Source: an uncultured bacterium
GTDB lineage: Bacteria; Krumholzibacteriota; Krumholzibacteriia; LZORAL124-64-63
DNA: 51,114 bases
NCBI GenBank assembly: GCA_903859215.1
Contig: CAIOLW010000368.1
Span: forward strand, 1 to 51,114
Direction: 5' to 3'
In this document: positions 34,355 to 43,594 of the stretch, piece by piece
Numbering within the stretch: position 1 is the first letter of the stretch
How the letters are laid out: each line of letters opens with the position of its first letter
The notes under the pieces: model-generated
Database searches by the model: none
Seen by the model: the letters and a program-made list of their open reading frames with translations, nothing else
What the model was told of the DNA's origin: nothing
Translations under genes and position numbers: made by a program

Positions 34355-35193
34355 ACGGCCGTCCCGCTCCCTTGGCCTGTGTCGGCGAGGTGATCGCGAA
34401 CGGTCTCGTCTCTTCGGCGTTCCACCGCCTCGACATCGCGCTCGACCGCGTCTTCACGTTCCAGCCCGGTCAGTTCGTGATGATCAACGAACCCGGGCCG
34501 CTCGCCTGGACCTTCAGTCGGCCGTTCTCGGTGCTGGCCGCCGATGATCGCATCGTCTCGATCCTCTACCGGGTGGTCGGCCGTGGCACGCAGGCCATGG
34601 CCGGCCTGGCGCCGGGTCGCCCGGTCTCCGTGCTCGGTCCCCTTGGCGAACCGTTTCCCGCCCCGGTCGATGGCCAGACGACCGTGCTCCTGGGCGGGGG
34701 GGTCGGCTTGCCTCCGGTGTACGCCTGGTGGCAGCGCTGGGGCCTCGACGGGGACGTAGCCTGCTTCGGCGCGCGCGATGGCGGTGAGGTGCCGTGGGGC
34801 CTGCTGGGAGGCCCGTGGCGCATCTCGGTGGACAGCCCCGGGTGCGTGCCCGCCGGTCGCCAGGCGACGACCGGGGTCGTCACTTCGCTCGTCGACCGGG
34901 ACGACGCGCTGCGGGGCGGCGAACGCACCGTGTTGTTGGCCTGCGGGCCGCAGCCGCTGCTCCGGGCCGCAGCGGACCTGGCGCGGCGGCGCGGTTGGCG
35001 CTGCCTGGTCTCGCTCGAGGAGCACATGGGCTGCGGCTACGGCGTGTGCAAGGGATGTGTGGTACGCGTCGCCGACGGCGACACGGTGCGCAACGCCACC
35101 TGCTGCCACGACGGGCCCGTCTTCGACGCGGCGCGCCTGCCCGACCTGGCGGCCGAAGCCGGCGGGGCGGACGCGGGGGGGGCGAAGGCATGA
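34351..35193 (+). CDS. pyrK: Dihydroorotate dehydrogenase B, electron-transfer subunit
   Basis: This 280-residue FNR-fold subunit carries FAD and a [2Fe-2S] cluster and passes electrons from PyrD to NAD+. It has the FAD motif FSRPFSVL, a glycine-rich VLLGGGVGLPPVYA, and the cluster ligands in HMGCGYGVCKGCVV with the last Cys in NATCCHDG. GTG at 34351 overlaps the lipoprotein stop. Its own stop overlaps pyrD (ATGA). The PyrK-PyrD coupling is standard for class 1B. Confidence 0.94.
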   Translation: MNGRPAPLACVGEVIANGLVSSAFHRLDIALDRVFTFQPGQFVMINEPGPLAWTFSRPFSVLAADDRIVSILYRVVGRGTQAMAGLAPGRPVSVLGPLGEPFPAPVDGQTTVLLGGGVGLPPVYAWWQRWGLDGDVACFGARDGGEVPWGLLGGPWRISVDSPGCVPAGRQATTGVVTSLVDRDDALRGGERTVLLACGPQPLLRAAADLARRRGWRCLVSLEEHMGCGYGVCKGCVVRVADGDTVRNATCCHDGPVFDAARLPDLAAEAGGADAGGAKA

Positions 35194-36116
35194 ACCGGCC
35201 GGCCTGGTGGCGCCTGGAAGCGAACGAGCCGTTCCGGCTGGGCCCGCGCATGCTGCCGGGGCGCGTGTGGACCGCCTCGGGCTGCTTCGGCTACGGCCTG
35301 CAGGCCCACGAGTTCACGACCGCCAACGGTGCGTCGCCCTACGCGGGGCTGGGGGCGGTCGTCACCAAGACCGTGACGCCGCTGCCGCGCGAGGGCAATC
35401 CCATGCCGCGGCTGGTCGAGACCGCGTGCGGCGCGCTCAACAGCATCGGACTCGAGAACGTGGGTTTCGCGGCGTTCCTCGAGACGGTGCTGCCGGAGCT
35501 CGAGGCGCGCGGCGTGCCGACCATCGTCAGCCTGGCCGCGACGACACCCGAGGACTTCGGGCCGATGGCGCGCCGCCTGCACGAACGCGCGGCGGGATTT
35601 GCACACTGGCACGGCGTGGAACTGAACCTCAGCTGTCCGAACGTGGCCGAGGGCGGGCATGATTTCGGCAGCTCGCCGGCGACGGTCGCCCGCTGCGTGG
35701 CGGCAGCGCGGGCCGAACTGCCGGACCGCGCGCTGCTGGCCAAGCTGACGCCCAACACCGCCGACATCGCCCAGCTGGCCGCCTCGGCGCGCGAAGCCGG
35801 CGTCGATGCCGTGAGCGCCATCAACACCGTGGTGGGGCTGGACGTGGACCTGCGCACGGGGCAGCCGTACCTGCCGCGCCGGTTCGGCGGCTATTCGGGG
35901 GCGGCCATCCTGCCGATCGCGCTGGCCAAGGTGGACCAGATCGCGCGCGGGGCCGGCGTGCCGGTTGTCGGCGTCGGCGGCATCGCCACGGTCGAGGATG
36001 CGCTCAAGTTCTTCGCGCTCGGGGCGGTCGCGGTGCAGGTGGGCACCGCGCAGATGCGGGATCCGTTCGCCGCGGCCAGGATCGCTGCGGCGCTCGGTCA
36101 GTGGTCTTCCTCGTAG
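35190..36116 (+). CDS. pyrD: Dihydroorotate dehydrogenase B, catalytic subunit
   Basis: This 308-residue class 1B FMN enzyme oxidises dihydroorotate to orotate. It has TASGCFGYG, TKTVTPLPREGNPMPRLVET (family loop, shown here in full at 20 residues), the ELNLSCPN segment bearing the catalytic Cys, LLAKLTPN, AINTV and VGVGGIATVEDALKFFALGA. It is coupled to pyrK. Its 3' end overlaps the convergent HemC-like gene by 19 nt. Confidence 0.95.
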   Translation: MNRPAWWRLEANEPFRLGPRMLPGRVWTASGCFGYGLQAHEFTTANGASPYAGLGAVVTKTVTPLPREGNPMPRLVETACGALNSIGLENVGFAAFLETVLPELEARGVPTIVSLAATTPEDFGPMARRLHERAAGFAHWHGVELNLSCPNVAEGGHDFGSSPATVARCVAAARAELPDRALLAKLTPNTADIAQLAASAREAGVDAVSAINTVVGLDVDLRTGQPYLPRRFGGYSGAAILPIALAKVDQIARGAGVPVVGVGGIATVEDALKFFALGAVAVQVGTAQMRDPFAAARIAAALGQWSSS

Positions 36117-37246
36117 GCGTCGGGATCGTCGTCCTCGACGGCCGGGTCGTCGTCGCCCAGGCCGGCCAGGTCCTCGAACCGGCGCAGGTCCTCGAGATCC
36201 TCGAATTCGTCCAGATTGGCATCGGCGGCGCCCTCGCCGTCATCATCTTCGTCGGCCAGGCCTCCCAGCAGCGTCGCGTCCTCGTCCTTCTCTTCCGGCA
36301 GGCCGTCCGGGAAGTCGCCCTCGAGCAGGTCCGTGAACGTGTCGCTGTGGCAGAGGATCTGCTGCGCCAGCCCTTCGCCCACGAGCCCGGCTTCCTCGAG
36401 CGTGCCGGTCACCGAGATGCGGTGCTTGCCCGCGCCGGTGCTGCCCAGGATGGCGATCCCGTCGGCGCTGACGCGGGCCAGTGCGCCGACCGGCAGGTCC
36501 TGGTCCGGGAGCATGCGCCGGTGGAAGGCCGTCTCGGCGACCAGTTCCAGCGCCGAATCCTCGGAGTGCAGCGGGGCCAGGAGTTCACGGGCCTCGGCGT
36601 CGTCCGGCCGCGACAGCACGACCAGCGTGCCCTGGCCCGGCCCGGGCAGCACGAATTCCGGCGCGAAGATCTCGGCCACGATACCCTGGATGCCCAGGTG
36701 TTCGGTCACCGACGACGGCAGCACCAGTCCGTCGATCTCGCTGCGTCGCATGTGCGTTTCCATCGCGTTGTCCACGCCGCCGCGCAGGATCTCGAAGCGC
36801 AGGTCCGGCCACAGCGCCTGCAACTGGGCGCGCACGCGATGCGAGAGCACGCCCACGCGGCGGCCGGCCTCCATCTCGTCCATGATGAAGCCGCCGCGGT
36901 TGAGGAACGCATCGAATGGCGCGCCGCGGTCGGGAACGCACGCGATGACCGCGTCCGTCTCCGGCAACGACAGCAGGTCGGTGGCCTCGAGCACGATCAG
37001 GCGCGTGCGGCCTTCGCGCAGGGCGGCGAGCAGGAACTTGATCTCGGCCCGGCTGGCGGCGACGAAGGTCTCCTTGGCGCGCTGCGCCTCGGGCTGCGGC
37101 GACTCCAGGAGGTCCAGGCTGCAGGTCACGCGCGGTGAGCGCAGTTGCAGCCGATCGATGATCGCCTGGGCCTGGTTGCGCGCCAGCGGGGACGCCAGCG
37201 CCGCGAACGTCAGGGACGTGGACGGGGATGCCTGGGGTTCACGCAC
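36098..37246 (-). CDS. HemC-like (hydroxymethylbilane synthase-fold) protein lacking the cofactor cysteine, with an acidic tail
   Basis: This 382-residue protein has residues 12-260 aligning by eye with porphobilinogen deaminase: FDAFLNRGG, RRVGVLSHRVRAQLQALWPDL (GTSSLRRQAQ region), ILRGGVDNAMETHMRR (LRGNVDTRL region), LPGPGQGTLVV (LPAVGQGAL) and LPVGALARV (QVPIGAYA). The Cys that holds the dipyrromethane cofactor (GGCQVP) is replaced in LPDQDLPVG, near residue 247. The catalytic loop VHSxKDLP is changed to LEATDLLSLP, and the RR pair is altered. It should not make hydroxymethylbilane. A strongly acidic tail (about 320-382) follows. GTG at 37246 overlaps the upstream aminotransferase by 8 nt. 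Confidence 0.7.
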   Translation of the reverse strand: MREPQASPSTSLTFAALASPLARNQAQAIIDRLQLRSPRVTCSLDLLESPQPEAQRAKETFVAASRAEIKFLLAALREGRTRLIVLEATDLLSLPETDAVIACVPDRGAPFDAFLNRGGFIMDEMEAGRRVGVLSHRVRAQLQALWPDLRFEILRGGVDNAMETHMRRSEIDGLVLPSSVTEHLGIQGIVAEIFAPEFVLPGPGQGTLVVLSRPDDAEARELLAPLHSEDSALELVAETAFHRRMLPDQDLPVGALARVSADGIAILGSTGAGKHRISVTGTLEEAGLVGEGLAQQILCHSDTFTDLLEGDFPDGLPEEKDEDATLLGGLADEDDDGEGAADANLDEFEDLEDLRRFEDLAGLGDDDPAVEDDDPDAYEEDH

Positions 37247-38375
37247 CGGCGGCCTGCCCGGTCGACATGAAGTTGCGCACCACGGCGCCGACGCGGTGTG
37301 CGTCCGCGAACGGCAGCGCGGCGTGGATGGGCAGGGCGATGATCTCGCGGCCGGCGCGCTCGGCCTCGGGCAGGTCGCCTGCGGCGCGGCAGTAGACGGC
37401 CAGTTCATGCTTGTGCAGCGGCGGGTCGTAATAGACGCCGACATCGATGCCGGCGGCGTCGAGCGCTCGCCGCAGGCCGTCGCGGTCGGCGCTGCGCATC
37501 CAGTACTGGTGGTAGGTCATGCGCATCGCGCGGCCGCCGTCGTCCAGTTGCACGCGGCATTCGGCCGGGATGTAGCTGTCGTAGATGGCCGCGACCTGGT
37601 CGCGGTCGTTCTGCTCCTCGGTGAAGCGGGCCAGTCGCACGCGGATGACCATGGCCTGCACCTCGTCCAACCGGCTGTTCCAACCGGTGTAGAGGTGGCC
37701 GTTGGCGCGGACGACCTGGTGGGCGCGCAGGCGCCGGATGAGATCTGCGTCGGCCTTGTCGCGGCAGCACACCGCGCCGCCGTCGCCGATGCCCGGCAGG
37801 TTCTTGGTCGGGTAGAAGCTGAGCGTCGCCATGCGGCCGCAGGACGAGATCTGACGGCCGCGGTACACCGTGCCGAAGGCCTGCGCGTTGTCCATGACCA
37901 CCTCGAGCCCGCGGCGGTCGGCGATCTCGTTGATCGCGTCCATGTCGCACGGGGCGCCGAAGATGGGCACCGGCATGATCGCGCGCGTGCGCGGCGTGAT
38001 GGCCGCCTCGATCCGCGACGGGTCGATGTTCAGGTCGGTGGGCTTGATGTCCACGAACACCGGCACCGCGTCCAGGAGGATGATCGCCTCCATCGTGGCG
38101 TCGAACGTGTACGGCGTGGTGATGACCTCGTCGCCGGGCCGGACGCCGGCCATCGCCAGCGCCACGAACAGCGCCGACGAACCGGAGGCCACGCCGACGC
38201 AGTCGGCCACGCCGCAGGCCGCAGCGAGTTCCTCCTCGAGCAGGCGGACCTCGTCGGCCAGGATGTAGCGTCCCGACGTGAGCAGCTTCTCGAACTTGGC
38301 GACGATCTCGTCCTTGCACGGGAGCATGGGCGTGACCAGGTCGTAGCGTCCCACGCGGCGTTGCGGAGCGTTCAT
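37239..38375 (-). CDS. DegT/DnrJ/EryC1-family PLP-dependent sugar aminotransferase
   Basis: This 378-residue enzyme probably aminates a keto-sugar nucleotide. The PLP lysine is K191 in SFYPTKNLPGIGDGGAV. Other family marks are GVASGSSALFVALAMAGV, ITTPYTFDATMEAI, VFVDI, and GLEVVMDNAQAFG. AGGA precedes the ATG. It lies between ugd and the HemC-like gene in a minus-strand operon whose other genes make nucleotide sugars. The sugar cannot be identified. Confidence 0.9.
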   Translation of the reverse strand: MNAPQRRVGRYDLVTPMLPCKDEIVAKFEKLLTSGRYILADEVRLLEEELAAACGVADCVGVASGSSALFVALAMAGVRPGDEVITTPYTFDATMEAIILLDAVPVFVDIKPTDLNIDPSRIEAAITPRTRAIMPVPIFGAPCDMDAINEIADRRGLEVVMDNAQAFGTVYRGRQISSCGRMATLSFYPTKNLPGIGDGGAVCCRDKADADLIRRLRAHQVVRANGHLYTGWNSRLDEVQAMVIRVRLARFTEEQNDRDQVAAIYDSYIPAECRVQLDDGGRAMRMTYHQYWMRSADRDGLRRALDAAGIDVGVYYDPPLHKHELAVYCRAAGDLPEAERAGREIIALPIHAALPFADAHRVGAVVRNFMSTGQAAGA

Positions 38376-38431
38376 GGGGTCCTGTCTCGTCTGGCCCGGT
38401 GGCCGGGTCGGTTGGGTGGAACCGGGGCCCG

Positions 38432-39757
38432 TCAGGCGCCCGTCGAGCGGTGGTTGGCCCGCCCGAAGCAGTCGTACTTGAAGCCGTGCTTCTCCAGCGT
38501 CGGCAGATCATACACGTTGCGGCAGTCCAGGAATACGTTGCCCGTCATGATGGTCGCCAGCCGCTCGAAATCGAGCTGCCGGTACTCGTTCCACTCCGTG
38601 ACCAGGATGCAGACATCCGCGCCCTGGCAGGCCTCATAGGCCGACTGGCAGTAGTTGAGCTCGGGGTGGGCCAGCCGGAAGTTGTCCATGGCGGCGGGGT
38701 CGTGCGCCTGCAGGCGGCAGCCGCGGGCCTGCAGCAGCTTGACCAGTTCGAGGCTGGCCGCCGAGCGGATGTCGTCGGTGTTGGGCTTGAAGGCCAGGCC
38801 CAGCAGCGCGATGGTCCGGCCGGTCAGGTCGCCGGCCAGGGCTTCCGCCTTGGCGATGGCGCGGGCCGGGATGCTTGCGTTCACGGCGATCGCCGCGCGC
38901 ACGATGGTCATGTCGTCGCCGGCCTCGCCGGCGATGTGGACCAGGGCGTTGGTGTCCTTCGGCAGGCAACTGCCGCCGAAGCCGAGGCCCGGGTGCAGGA
39001 ACTTCGAGCCGATGCGCTTGTCCAGGCCCAGCCCCTTGGAGATGTCGAAGATGTCGGCGCCGACGCGCTCGGCCAGCCGCGCGACTTCGTTGATGTACGA
39101 GATCTTCACGGCCAGGAAGCTGTTGGCCGCGTACTTGATCAGCTCGGAGGTCTCGATGCCCGTCTTGACCACCGGCGTGTCGAGCAGGTACAGCGGGCGG
39201 TAGATGGCGCGCAGCAGTTCCTCGGCGCGCGGCGTGTCGACGCCGATCACGACGCGGTCCGGACGCATGAAGTCCTCGATGCTCGAGCCTTCGCGCAGGA
39301 ACTCGGGGTTGCTGGCCATGTCGAAGCTGGCGCCCGGCCTGATGCGCGCGGCGATGACCTTGCGCAGGGCACGGCTGGTGCCGACGGGCACGGTGCTCTT
39401 GGTGACGATGACCTTGTAGTCCTCGAGCAGGTCGCCGATCTGCTCGCCGACCTTCATCACGTACTGCAGGTCGGCCTCGCCGCTCTCGGACATCGGCGTC
39501 TGCACCGCGATGAAGACCACTTCGGCGTCGCGCAGGCCCTCCTCGAGGCTGGTCGAGAACAGCAGGCGGCCTTCCTTGACGTTCTTGAGCACCAGGCGGT
39601 CGAGTCCCGGCTCGTAGAACGGGATCTCGCCGCGCTCGAGCTTCTCGATGCGCTCGCGGTTGATGTCGACGCACGTCACCGTGTTGCCGAAGTCGGCCAT
39701 GCACGCGCCCGAGACCAGGCCGACGTAGCCGGTGCCAACCATGCAGATGCGGATCAT
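38432..39757 (-). CDS. ugd: UDP-glucose 6-dehydrogenase
   Basis: This 441-residue NAD enzyme oxidises UDP-glucose to UDP-glucuronate. It has the Rossmann start MIRICMVGTGYVGLVSG, VTKSTVPVGT, NPEFLREGS, SELIKYAANSFLAVKISYINE and the catalytic C264 in GFGGSCLPKD. Length is typical. The ATG overlaps the stop of the upstream reductase gene (ATGA). UDP-glucuronate feeds acidic surface polysaccharides, in keeping with the neighbouring aminotransferase. Confidence 0.95.
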   Translation of the reverse strand: MIRICMVGTGYVGLVSGACMADFGNTVTCVDINRERIEKLERGEIPFYEPGLDRLVLKNVKEGRLLFSTSLEEGLRDAEVVFIAVQTPMSESGEADLQYVMKVGEQIGDLLEDYKVIVTKSTVPVGTSRALRKVIAARIRPGASFDMASNPEFLREGSSIEDFMRPDRVVIGVDTPRAEELLRAIYRPLYLLDTPVVKTGIETSELIKYAANSFLAVKISYINEVARLAERVGADIFDISKGLGLDKRIGSKFLHPGLGFGGSCLPKDTNALVHIAGEAGDDMTIVRAAIAVNASIPARAIAKAEALAGDLTGRTIALLGLAFKPNTDDIRSAASLELVKLLQARGCRLQAHDPAAMDNFRLAHPELNYCQSAYEACQGADVCILVTEWNEYRQLDFERLATIMTGNVFLDCRNVYDLPTLEKHGFKYDCFGRANHRSTGA

Positions 39758-40800
39758 GAGAGTTCCTTTCGGGCCTCGGCAAGCAGGTCAAGCAGGGCGG
39801 AGGCCACGTTGCGCTCCGGGGCCCATCCGGTCCCTTCGCGCAGTTTGCGATTGTCGCCGACCAGCCGCGGCGTGTCCGCGGGGCGGTCCCGCGACGGGTC
39901 GCGCCGCACCGTGACCGGCACAGCGGCGGCGGACACCAATATCCGCAGTCCCTCGGCCATCGTCAACGCCGTTCCCGAGCAGATGTTATAGACCTCGCCG
40001 GGGGCGCCGCGGGCCGCCAGAAGCCGGTATGCGTTCACCACGTCCCTCACGTCGAGGAAGTCGCGCACCGGTGACAGGTCGCCGGTCAGGATCTCGGTCG
40101 GGCCCCGGTCCGCTTCCGCGGCCGCGATCTGGCGCGCGAACGAAGGAAAGGCGAAGCGCGGGTGCTGCCCCGGGCCGGTGTGGCTGAACGGGCGGGCGAT
40201 CACCACGGGCACGTCGTGCGCCCGGTGGTATTGTCGGCACAGCAGCGTCTGCGCGGCTTTGCTCACGGCGTAGGGGGAGACCGGGGCCAGGGAGGTTTCC
40301 TCGTCCAGGAAGGTGATGCCCGGCTGGGGCCCGTACTCCTCGGCCGAGCCGATCGCCAGGATGAACGGGCGCTCGGCCGCCGGCAGGGCCCGCACCGCTT
40401 CCAGGAGGTGCAGGGTCCCCAGCAGGTTGGCCGACAGGGTCTCGGCGGGGGCCGCGAACGACGCCGCCGCCGAACTCTGCGCGGCCAGGTGGTAGATGAC
40501 TGCCGGTCGCGCCGTGGCCAGGGCCTCCCGGACGGCGTCGGCATCGGTCACCGAGCCGGTCACGTAGGTGAAGGAGCCGTCGGCCCCGGCGTAGGTCACG
40601 GCGGCGCCGCTGTCGCCCCCGGTGCGGGTGAACCCGCCCACCACCGCCGGCGGCGCCGAGTCGTCCGGCTGTTTCCCGAACCCGGTCACCTCGCGCCCCG
40701 ACCGGAGCAGGGCCCGCACCAGGTGCAGGCCGGCGAATCCGAGGGCCCCGGTGACCAGGTCCCGCGTCCCGCTGCCGCCTGCCGGGCGCCCGGGGCTCAC
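39754..40800 (-). CDS. NAD(P)-dependent extended SDR, GDP-6-deoxy-mannose reductase (Rmd)-like
   Basis: This 348-residue protein has the cofactor loop VTGALGFAGLHLVRALL, YHLAAQSSAAASF, the SDR catalytic YAVSK, and RPFSHTGPGQHPRFAFPSFARQIA in part (RPFxHTGPGQ), the last being typical of GMD/Rmd enzymes. Rmd reduces GDP-4-keto-6-deoxy-mannose to GDP-rhamnose. No GMD gene is in the window, so the substrate is not proven. An insertion near residues 45-70 (GGFTRTGGDSG) is unusual. GTG at 40800 lies 4 nt after the CoA-binding gene. Confidence 0.82.
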   Translation of the reverse strand: MSPGRPAGGSGTRDLVTGALGFAGLHLVRALLRSGREVTGFGKQPDDSAPPAVVGGFTRTGGDSGAAVTYAGADGSFTYVTGSVTDADAVREALATARPAVIYHLAAQSSAAASFAAPAETLSANLLGTLHLLEAVRALPAAERPFILAIGSAEEYGPQPGITFLDEETSLAPVSPYAVSKAAQTLLCRQYHRAHDVPVVIARPFSHTGPGQHPRFAFPSFARQIAAAEADRGPTEILTGDLSPVRDFLDVRDVVNAYRLLAARGAPGEVYNICSGTALTMAEGLRILVSAAAVPVTVRRDPSRDRPADTPRLVGDNRKLREGTGWAPERNVASALLDLLAEARKELS

Positions 40801-40804
40801 GCGC

Positions 40805-41239
40805 CTACCCGTTGCATAGCCGCAGCCATTCCTTGTACAGGCAGCGGTCCTGGATGACGACCAGCCCGGCGGCGCGCGCTTTGGCGGCGGCCTCCTCGTG
40901 CTCGACGCCTTCCTGAAGCCAGATCGCGCCGGCGCCGATGGCGATGGCCTGGTCGACCAGTTCCGGCACCGCGTCGCTGCGCCGGAAGACGTCCACGACG
41001 TCCACCTTGCCGGTGACGTCGGTCAGTTCCCCGAAGATGACCAGCCCCAGCACATCCCCGGCGAGCGCGGGGTTGACGCCGACGACGTCCAGCCCGAGGC
41101 CGACCATGAAGCGGGTGACGCCGTAGCTGGCGCGGTCCGGCCGCGCCGACAGGCCGACCACCGCCACGCGGCGCATGTCCTTGAGGACCCGGCAGACGAC
41201 ATCGTCCGGGGGATTGGTGGGCTCGCGATGGGCGTCCAT
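40805..41239 (-). CDS. CoA-binding domain protein (YccU-like)
   Basis: This 144-residue single Rossmann-fold protein has VAVVGLSARPDRASYGVTRFM, VVGVNPALAG, DVVDVFRRSDAVPELV, and GAGAIWLQEGVEHEEAAAKA with the conserved VIQDRCLYKEW end. The family is named for similarity to the CoA-binding part of succinyl-CoA ligase, but its role is not established. It heads the nucleotide-sugar operon. The ATG at 41239 has GAGG upstream. Confidence 0.88.
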   Translation of the reverse strand: MDAHREPTNPPDDVVCRVLKDMRRVAVVGLSARPDRASYGVTRFMVGLGLDVVGVNPALAGDVLGLVIFGELTDVTGKVDVVDVFRRSDAVPELVDQAIAIGAGAIWLQEGVEHEEAAAKARAAGLVVIQDRCLYKEWLRLCNG

Positions 41240-41473
41240 GGCCGGCACCTCGTGAAGCGGGTCCTGGGGCGACGGGAAAGGCCGGTGGGGGTGGTCCCCG
41301 CGCCGGTCCCGTGACGGGGAGGTTAACCCCGCCGCCGGGCGTTGTAAACCGGTGACGGCGAGGCCATTCCCCGCTTTTGTCCGGCACGGTTGGGGGTTAT
41401 CATCGCCGGGCGAAGGATCGCCAACCGTGCCGCCGCGCCCGCCGGGCCGGCGCGCCGCCGCCGGGGGTTTGCC

Positions 41474-43483
41474 GTGAACGCCATCGCGATGTCCGTCCTG
41501 CTGTTCTGCTCGTTCTCCATGTTCACCGGCACGATGGCCGACCGCCTGTGGGTGCTGCGGGCCGGCGCGCCCGACAACCGGCGGGGCAACTTCGCGGCGC
41601 GCCTGCGCTCGCTGCTGGTGCTCGGCTTCGGGCAACAGCGCCTGCTGCTGGAGCGGGGCGCCGGCCTGATGCACGTCGCCATCTTCGTCGGCTTCATCGT
41701 CGTCTTCACGCGCACCTGCACGCTGGTCGGCCGCGGCTTCGACGCGAATTTCCACCTGCCGCTGCTCGGCGGCGGGCTCGGGCTGGCCTACGCGGCGGTC
41801 AAGGACACGTTCGAGGCCGTCGTGCTGCTCGCGCTCGGCTGGGGCATCTGGCGCCGCCTGGTCATTCGCCCGCGCCGCCTGCACCTGAACGCCGAGGGCG
41901 TGCTGATCCTGGTCTGGATCGCCTCGCTGATGGTCACCGACGTCCTGGCCGACGCCGCGCTGTTCACGCTGGACCCGGCCAATCCTGAGTCCGGCTACGC
42001 CTGGCTGTCGACGGCCTGCGCCGGCCTGTTCGCGGGGGGAACGGCGGCGTCCACCACCGCCTGGCTCCATTTCTGGTTCTGGTCGCACATCCTGCTCTTG
42101 ATGGCGTTCCTGAACTTCCTGCCGTTCGGCAAGCATTTCCACGTGCTCACCTCGCTGCCGGCCGTCTATCTGCGCCGGCTGACGCCGTCGGGTGCGCTGG
42201 AAAAGATCGAGTTCGAGGGCCGCGAGACGTTCGGCGTGGGCCGCCTCGAGGATTTCTCGTGGCGGCGCATCCTGGACATGTACACCTGCACCGAGTGCGG
42301 TCGCTGCAACGACATGTGCCCGGCCGACCTGACCGGCAAGCCGCTGCATCCGCGCGAGATCATCATCAACGAGCGCGACCACGCCCGCGCGATGGAAGCG
42401 CACCTGGTGAACGTGGGCAAGCTGAAGGCCCAGGGCCGGCAGGCAGAGGCCGCCGCCGCGATCGAGGCCTTCGGGCGCCCGGCGCTCATCGGCCAGGTCA
42501 ACGACGAGGAAGCCATCTGGGCCTGCACTACCTGCGGCTGGTGCGCCAGCAGCTGTCCGGTGCTGATCGACCACATCCCGAACATCGTCGACCAGCGCCG
42601 CCACCTGGTGATGATGGAGGCGAAGGTGCCGGCCGCGCTGCAGAACGCGCTGCGCGGGCTGGAGAACAACAGCAACCCGTGGAACGTCAGCAGCGCCGCG
42701 CGCGAGGACTGGATCGGCGACCTGCCGGTGCCGCGCATGCGCGACAAGGGCTCGGCTGCGTACCTGCTGTTCGTCGGCTGCGCGGGCAGCTTCGACAGCC
42801 GCAACCAGGACGTCATGCGCGCGCTGGTGAAGCTGCTGGACCGCGCGGGCGTCGACTATGCGGTGCTGGGCAACGAGGAAGGCTGCTGCGGCGACCCGGC
42901 GCGGCGCGTCGGCCACGAGTACCTCTTCCAGATGCAGGCGCCGATCAACATCGAGACGTTCAAGCGCTACAACGTGCGCAAGGTCGTCACGGCGTGCCCG
43001 CACTGCTTCAACTCGATCGCCAACGAGTACCCCGACTTCGGGCTCGAGGGCGTCGAGGTCATCCACCACAGCCAGCTGTTGACCGAACTGGTGAACGAAG
43101 GCCGGCTGAAACCGAAGGCGGGCGCCGACCTCAACGTCACCTACCACGACTCGTGCTACCTGGGTCGCCACAACGGCCAGTACGACGCGCCCCGCGCCGT
43201 GCTCGGCGCCGTGCCCGGCCTGTCGCTCACCGAGATGCCCCGCAACCGCCGCGAGGGTTTCTGCTGCGGCGCGGGCGGCGGGCGCATGTTCATGGAGGAG
43301 CACCTCGGCACGCGCATCAACCACAACCGCATCGAGGAAGCGGCCGCGACCGGCGCCGCCGAGGTGTGCAGCGCCTGCCCGTTCTGCCTGACGATGCTCG
43401 GCGACGCCATCAAGGAGACCGACCGCTCGGACAGCCTGCGCGCGCGCGACATCGCCGAGGTGCTGCTCGAGCGGATCGACTGA
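41474..43483 (+). CDS. Membrane (Fe-S)/CCG-domain oxidoreductase (HdrD/GlpC-like, Etf-linked type)
   Basis: This 669-residue protein has about five to six TM helices (residues 1-240, NarI-like region) that may bind heme b and contact quinone. Two [4Fe-4S] motifs follow, C272-TECGRC-NDMCP type and C351-TTCGWC-ASSCP type. Two CCG domains come next, with EEGCCGDPARR and GFCCGAGGGRMF. This resembles membrane ETF:quinone oxidoreductases and HdrDE-like proteins. etfBA and a GlcD-like gene lie 4-8 kb away. GTG at 41474 is chosen for GGGGG 7 nt upstream; an earlier TTG adds only Arg-rich sequence. Confidence 0.85.
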   Translation: MNAIAMSVLLFCSFSMFTGTMADRLWVLRAGAPDNRRGNFAARLRSLLVLGFGQQRLLLERGAGLMHVAIFVGFIVVFTRTCTLVGRGFDANFHLPLLGGGLGLAYAAVKDTFEAVVLLALGWGIWRRLVIRPRRLHLNAEGVLILVWIASLMVTDVLADAALFTLDPANPESGYAWLSTACAGLFAGGTAASTTAWLHFWFWSHILLLMAFLNFLPFGKHFHVLTSLPAVYLRRLTPSGALEKIEFEGRETFGVGRLEDFSWRRILDMYTCTECGRCNDMCPADLTGKPLHPREIIINERDHARAMEAHLVNVGKLKAQGRQAEAAAAIEAFGRPALIGQVNDEEAIWACTTCGWCASSCPVLIDHIPNIVDQRRHLVMMEAKVPAALQNALRGLENNSNPWNVSSAAREDWIGDLPVPRMRDKGSAAYLLFVGCAGSFDSRNQDVMRALVKLLDRAGVDYAVLGNEEGCCGDPARRVGHEYLFQMQAPINIETFKRYNVRKVVTACPHCFNSIANEYPDFGLEGVEVIHHSQLLTELVNEGRLKPKAGADLNVTYHDSCYLGRHNGQYDAPRAVLGAVPGLSLTEMPRNRREGFCCGAGGGRMFMEEHLGTRINHNRIEEAAATGAAEVCSACPFCLTMLGDAIKETDRSDSLRARDIAEVLLERID

Positions 43484-43521
43484 CGCGAAACGCCACCGCC
43501 GGCCTGACCGGGCTCCCGCCA

Positions 43522-43550
43522 TTGCGGGACCGCCCCGTTTCTGTTATACC
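43522..43550 (+). promoter_or_regulatory. Candidate sigma-70 promoter for the nitronate monooxygenase-like gene
   Basis: TTGCGG (43522-43527) and TATACC (43545-43550) are 17 nt apart, 44 nt upstream of the ATG. Confidence 0.5.
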
Positions 43551-43594
43551 GGACAGCGTTTGTCGATCGTTGCTCGCCCCTGGAAAGGAATCCC

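Noticed and set aside
36098-36116. Possible misannotation from the overlapping ends of pyrD and the HemC-like gene
   Set aside because: Both stops are clear and the overlap falls in non-conserved tails; convergent overlaps of this size also occur at glgC/nitrilase.
40805-43522. A 905-codon minus-strand frame across the CCG oxidoreductase gene
   Set aside because: Only its last 144 codons (from 41239) make a recognisable protein; the rest is antisense to a well-supported Fe-S gene.
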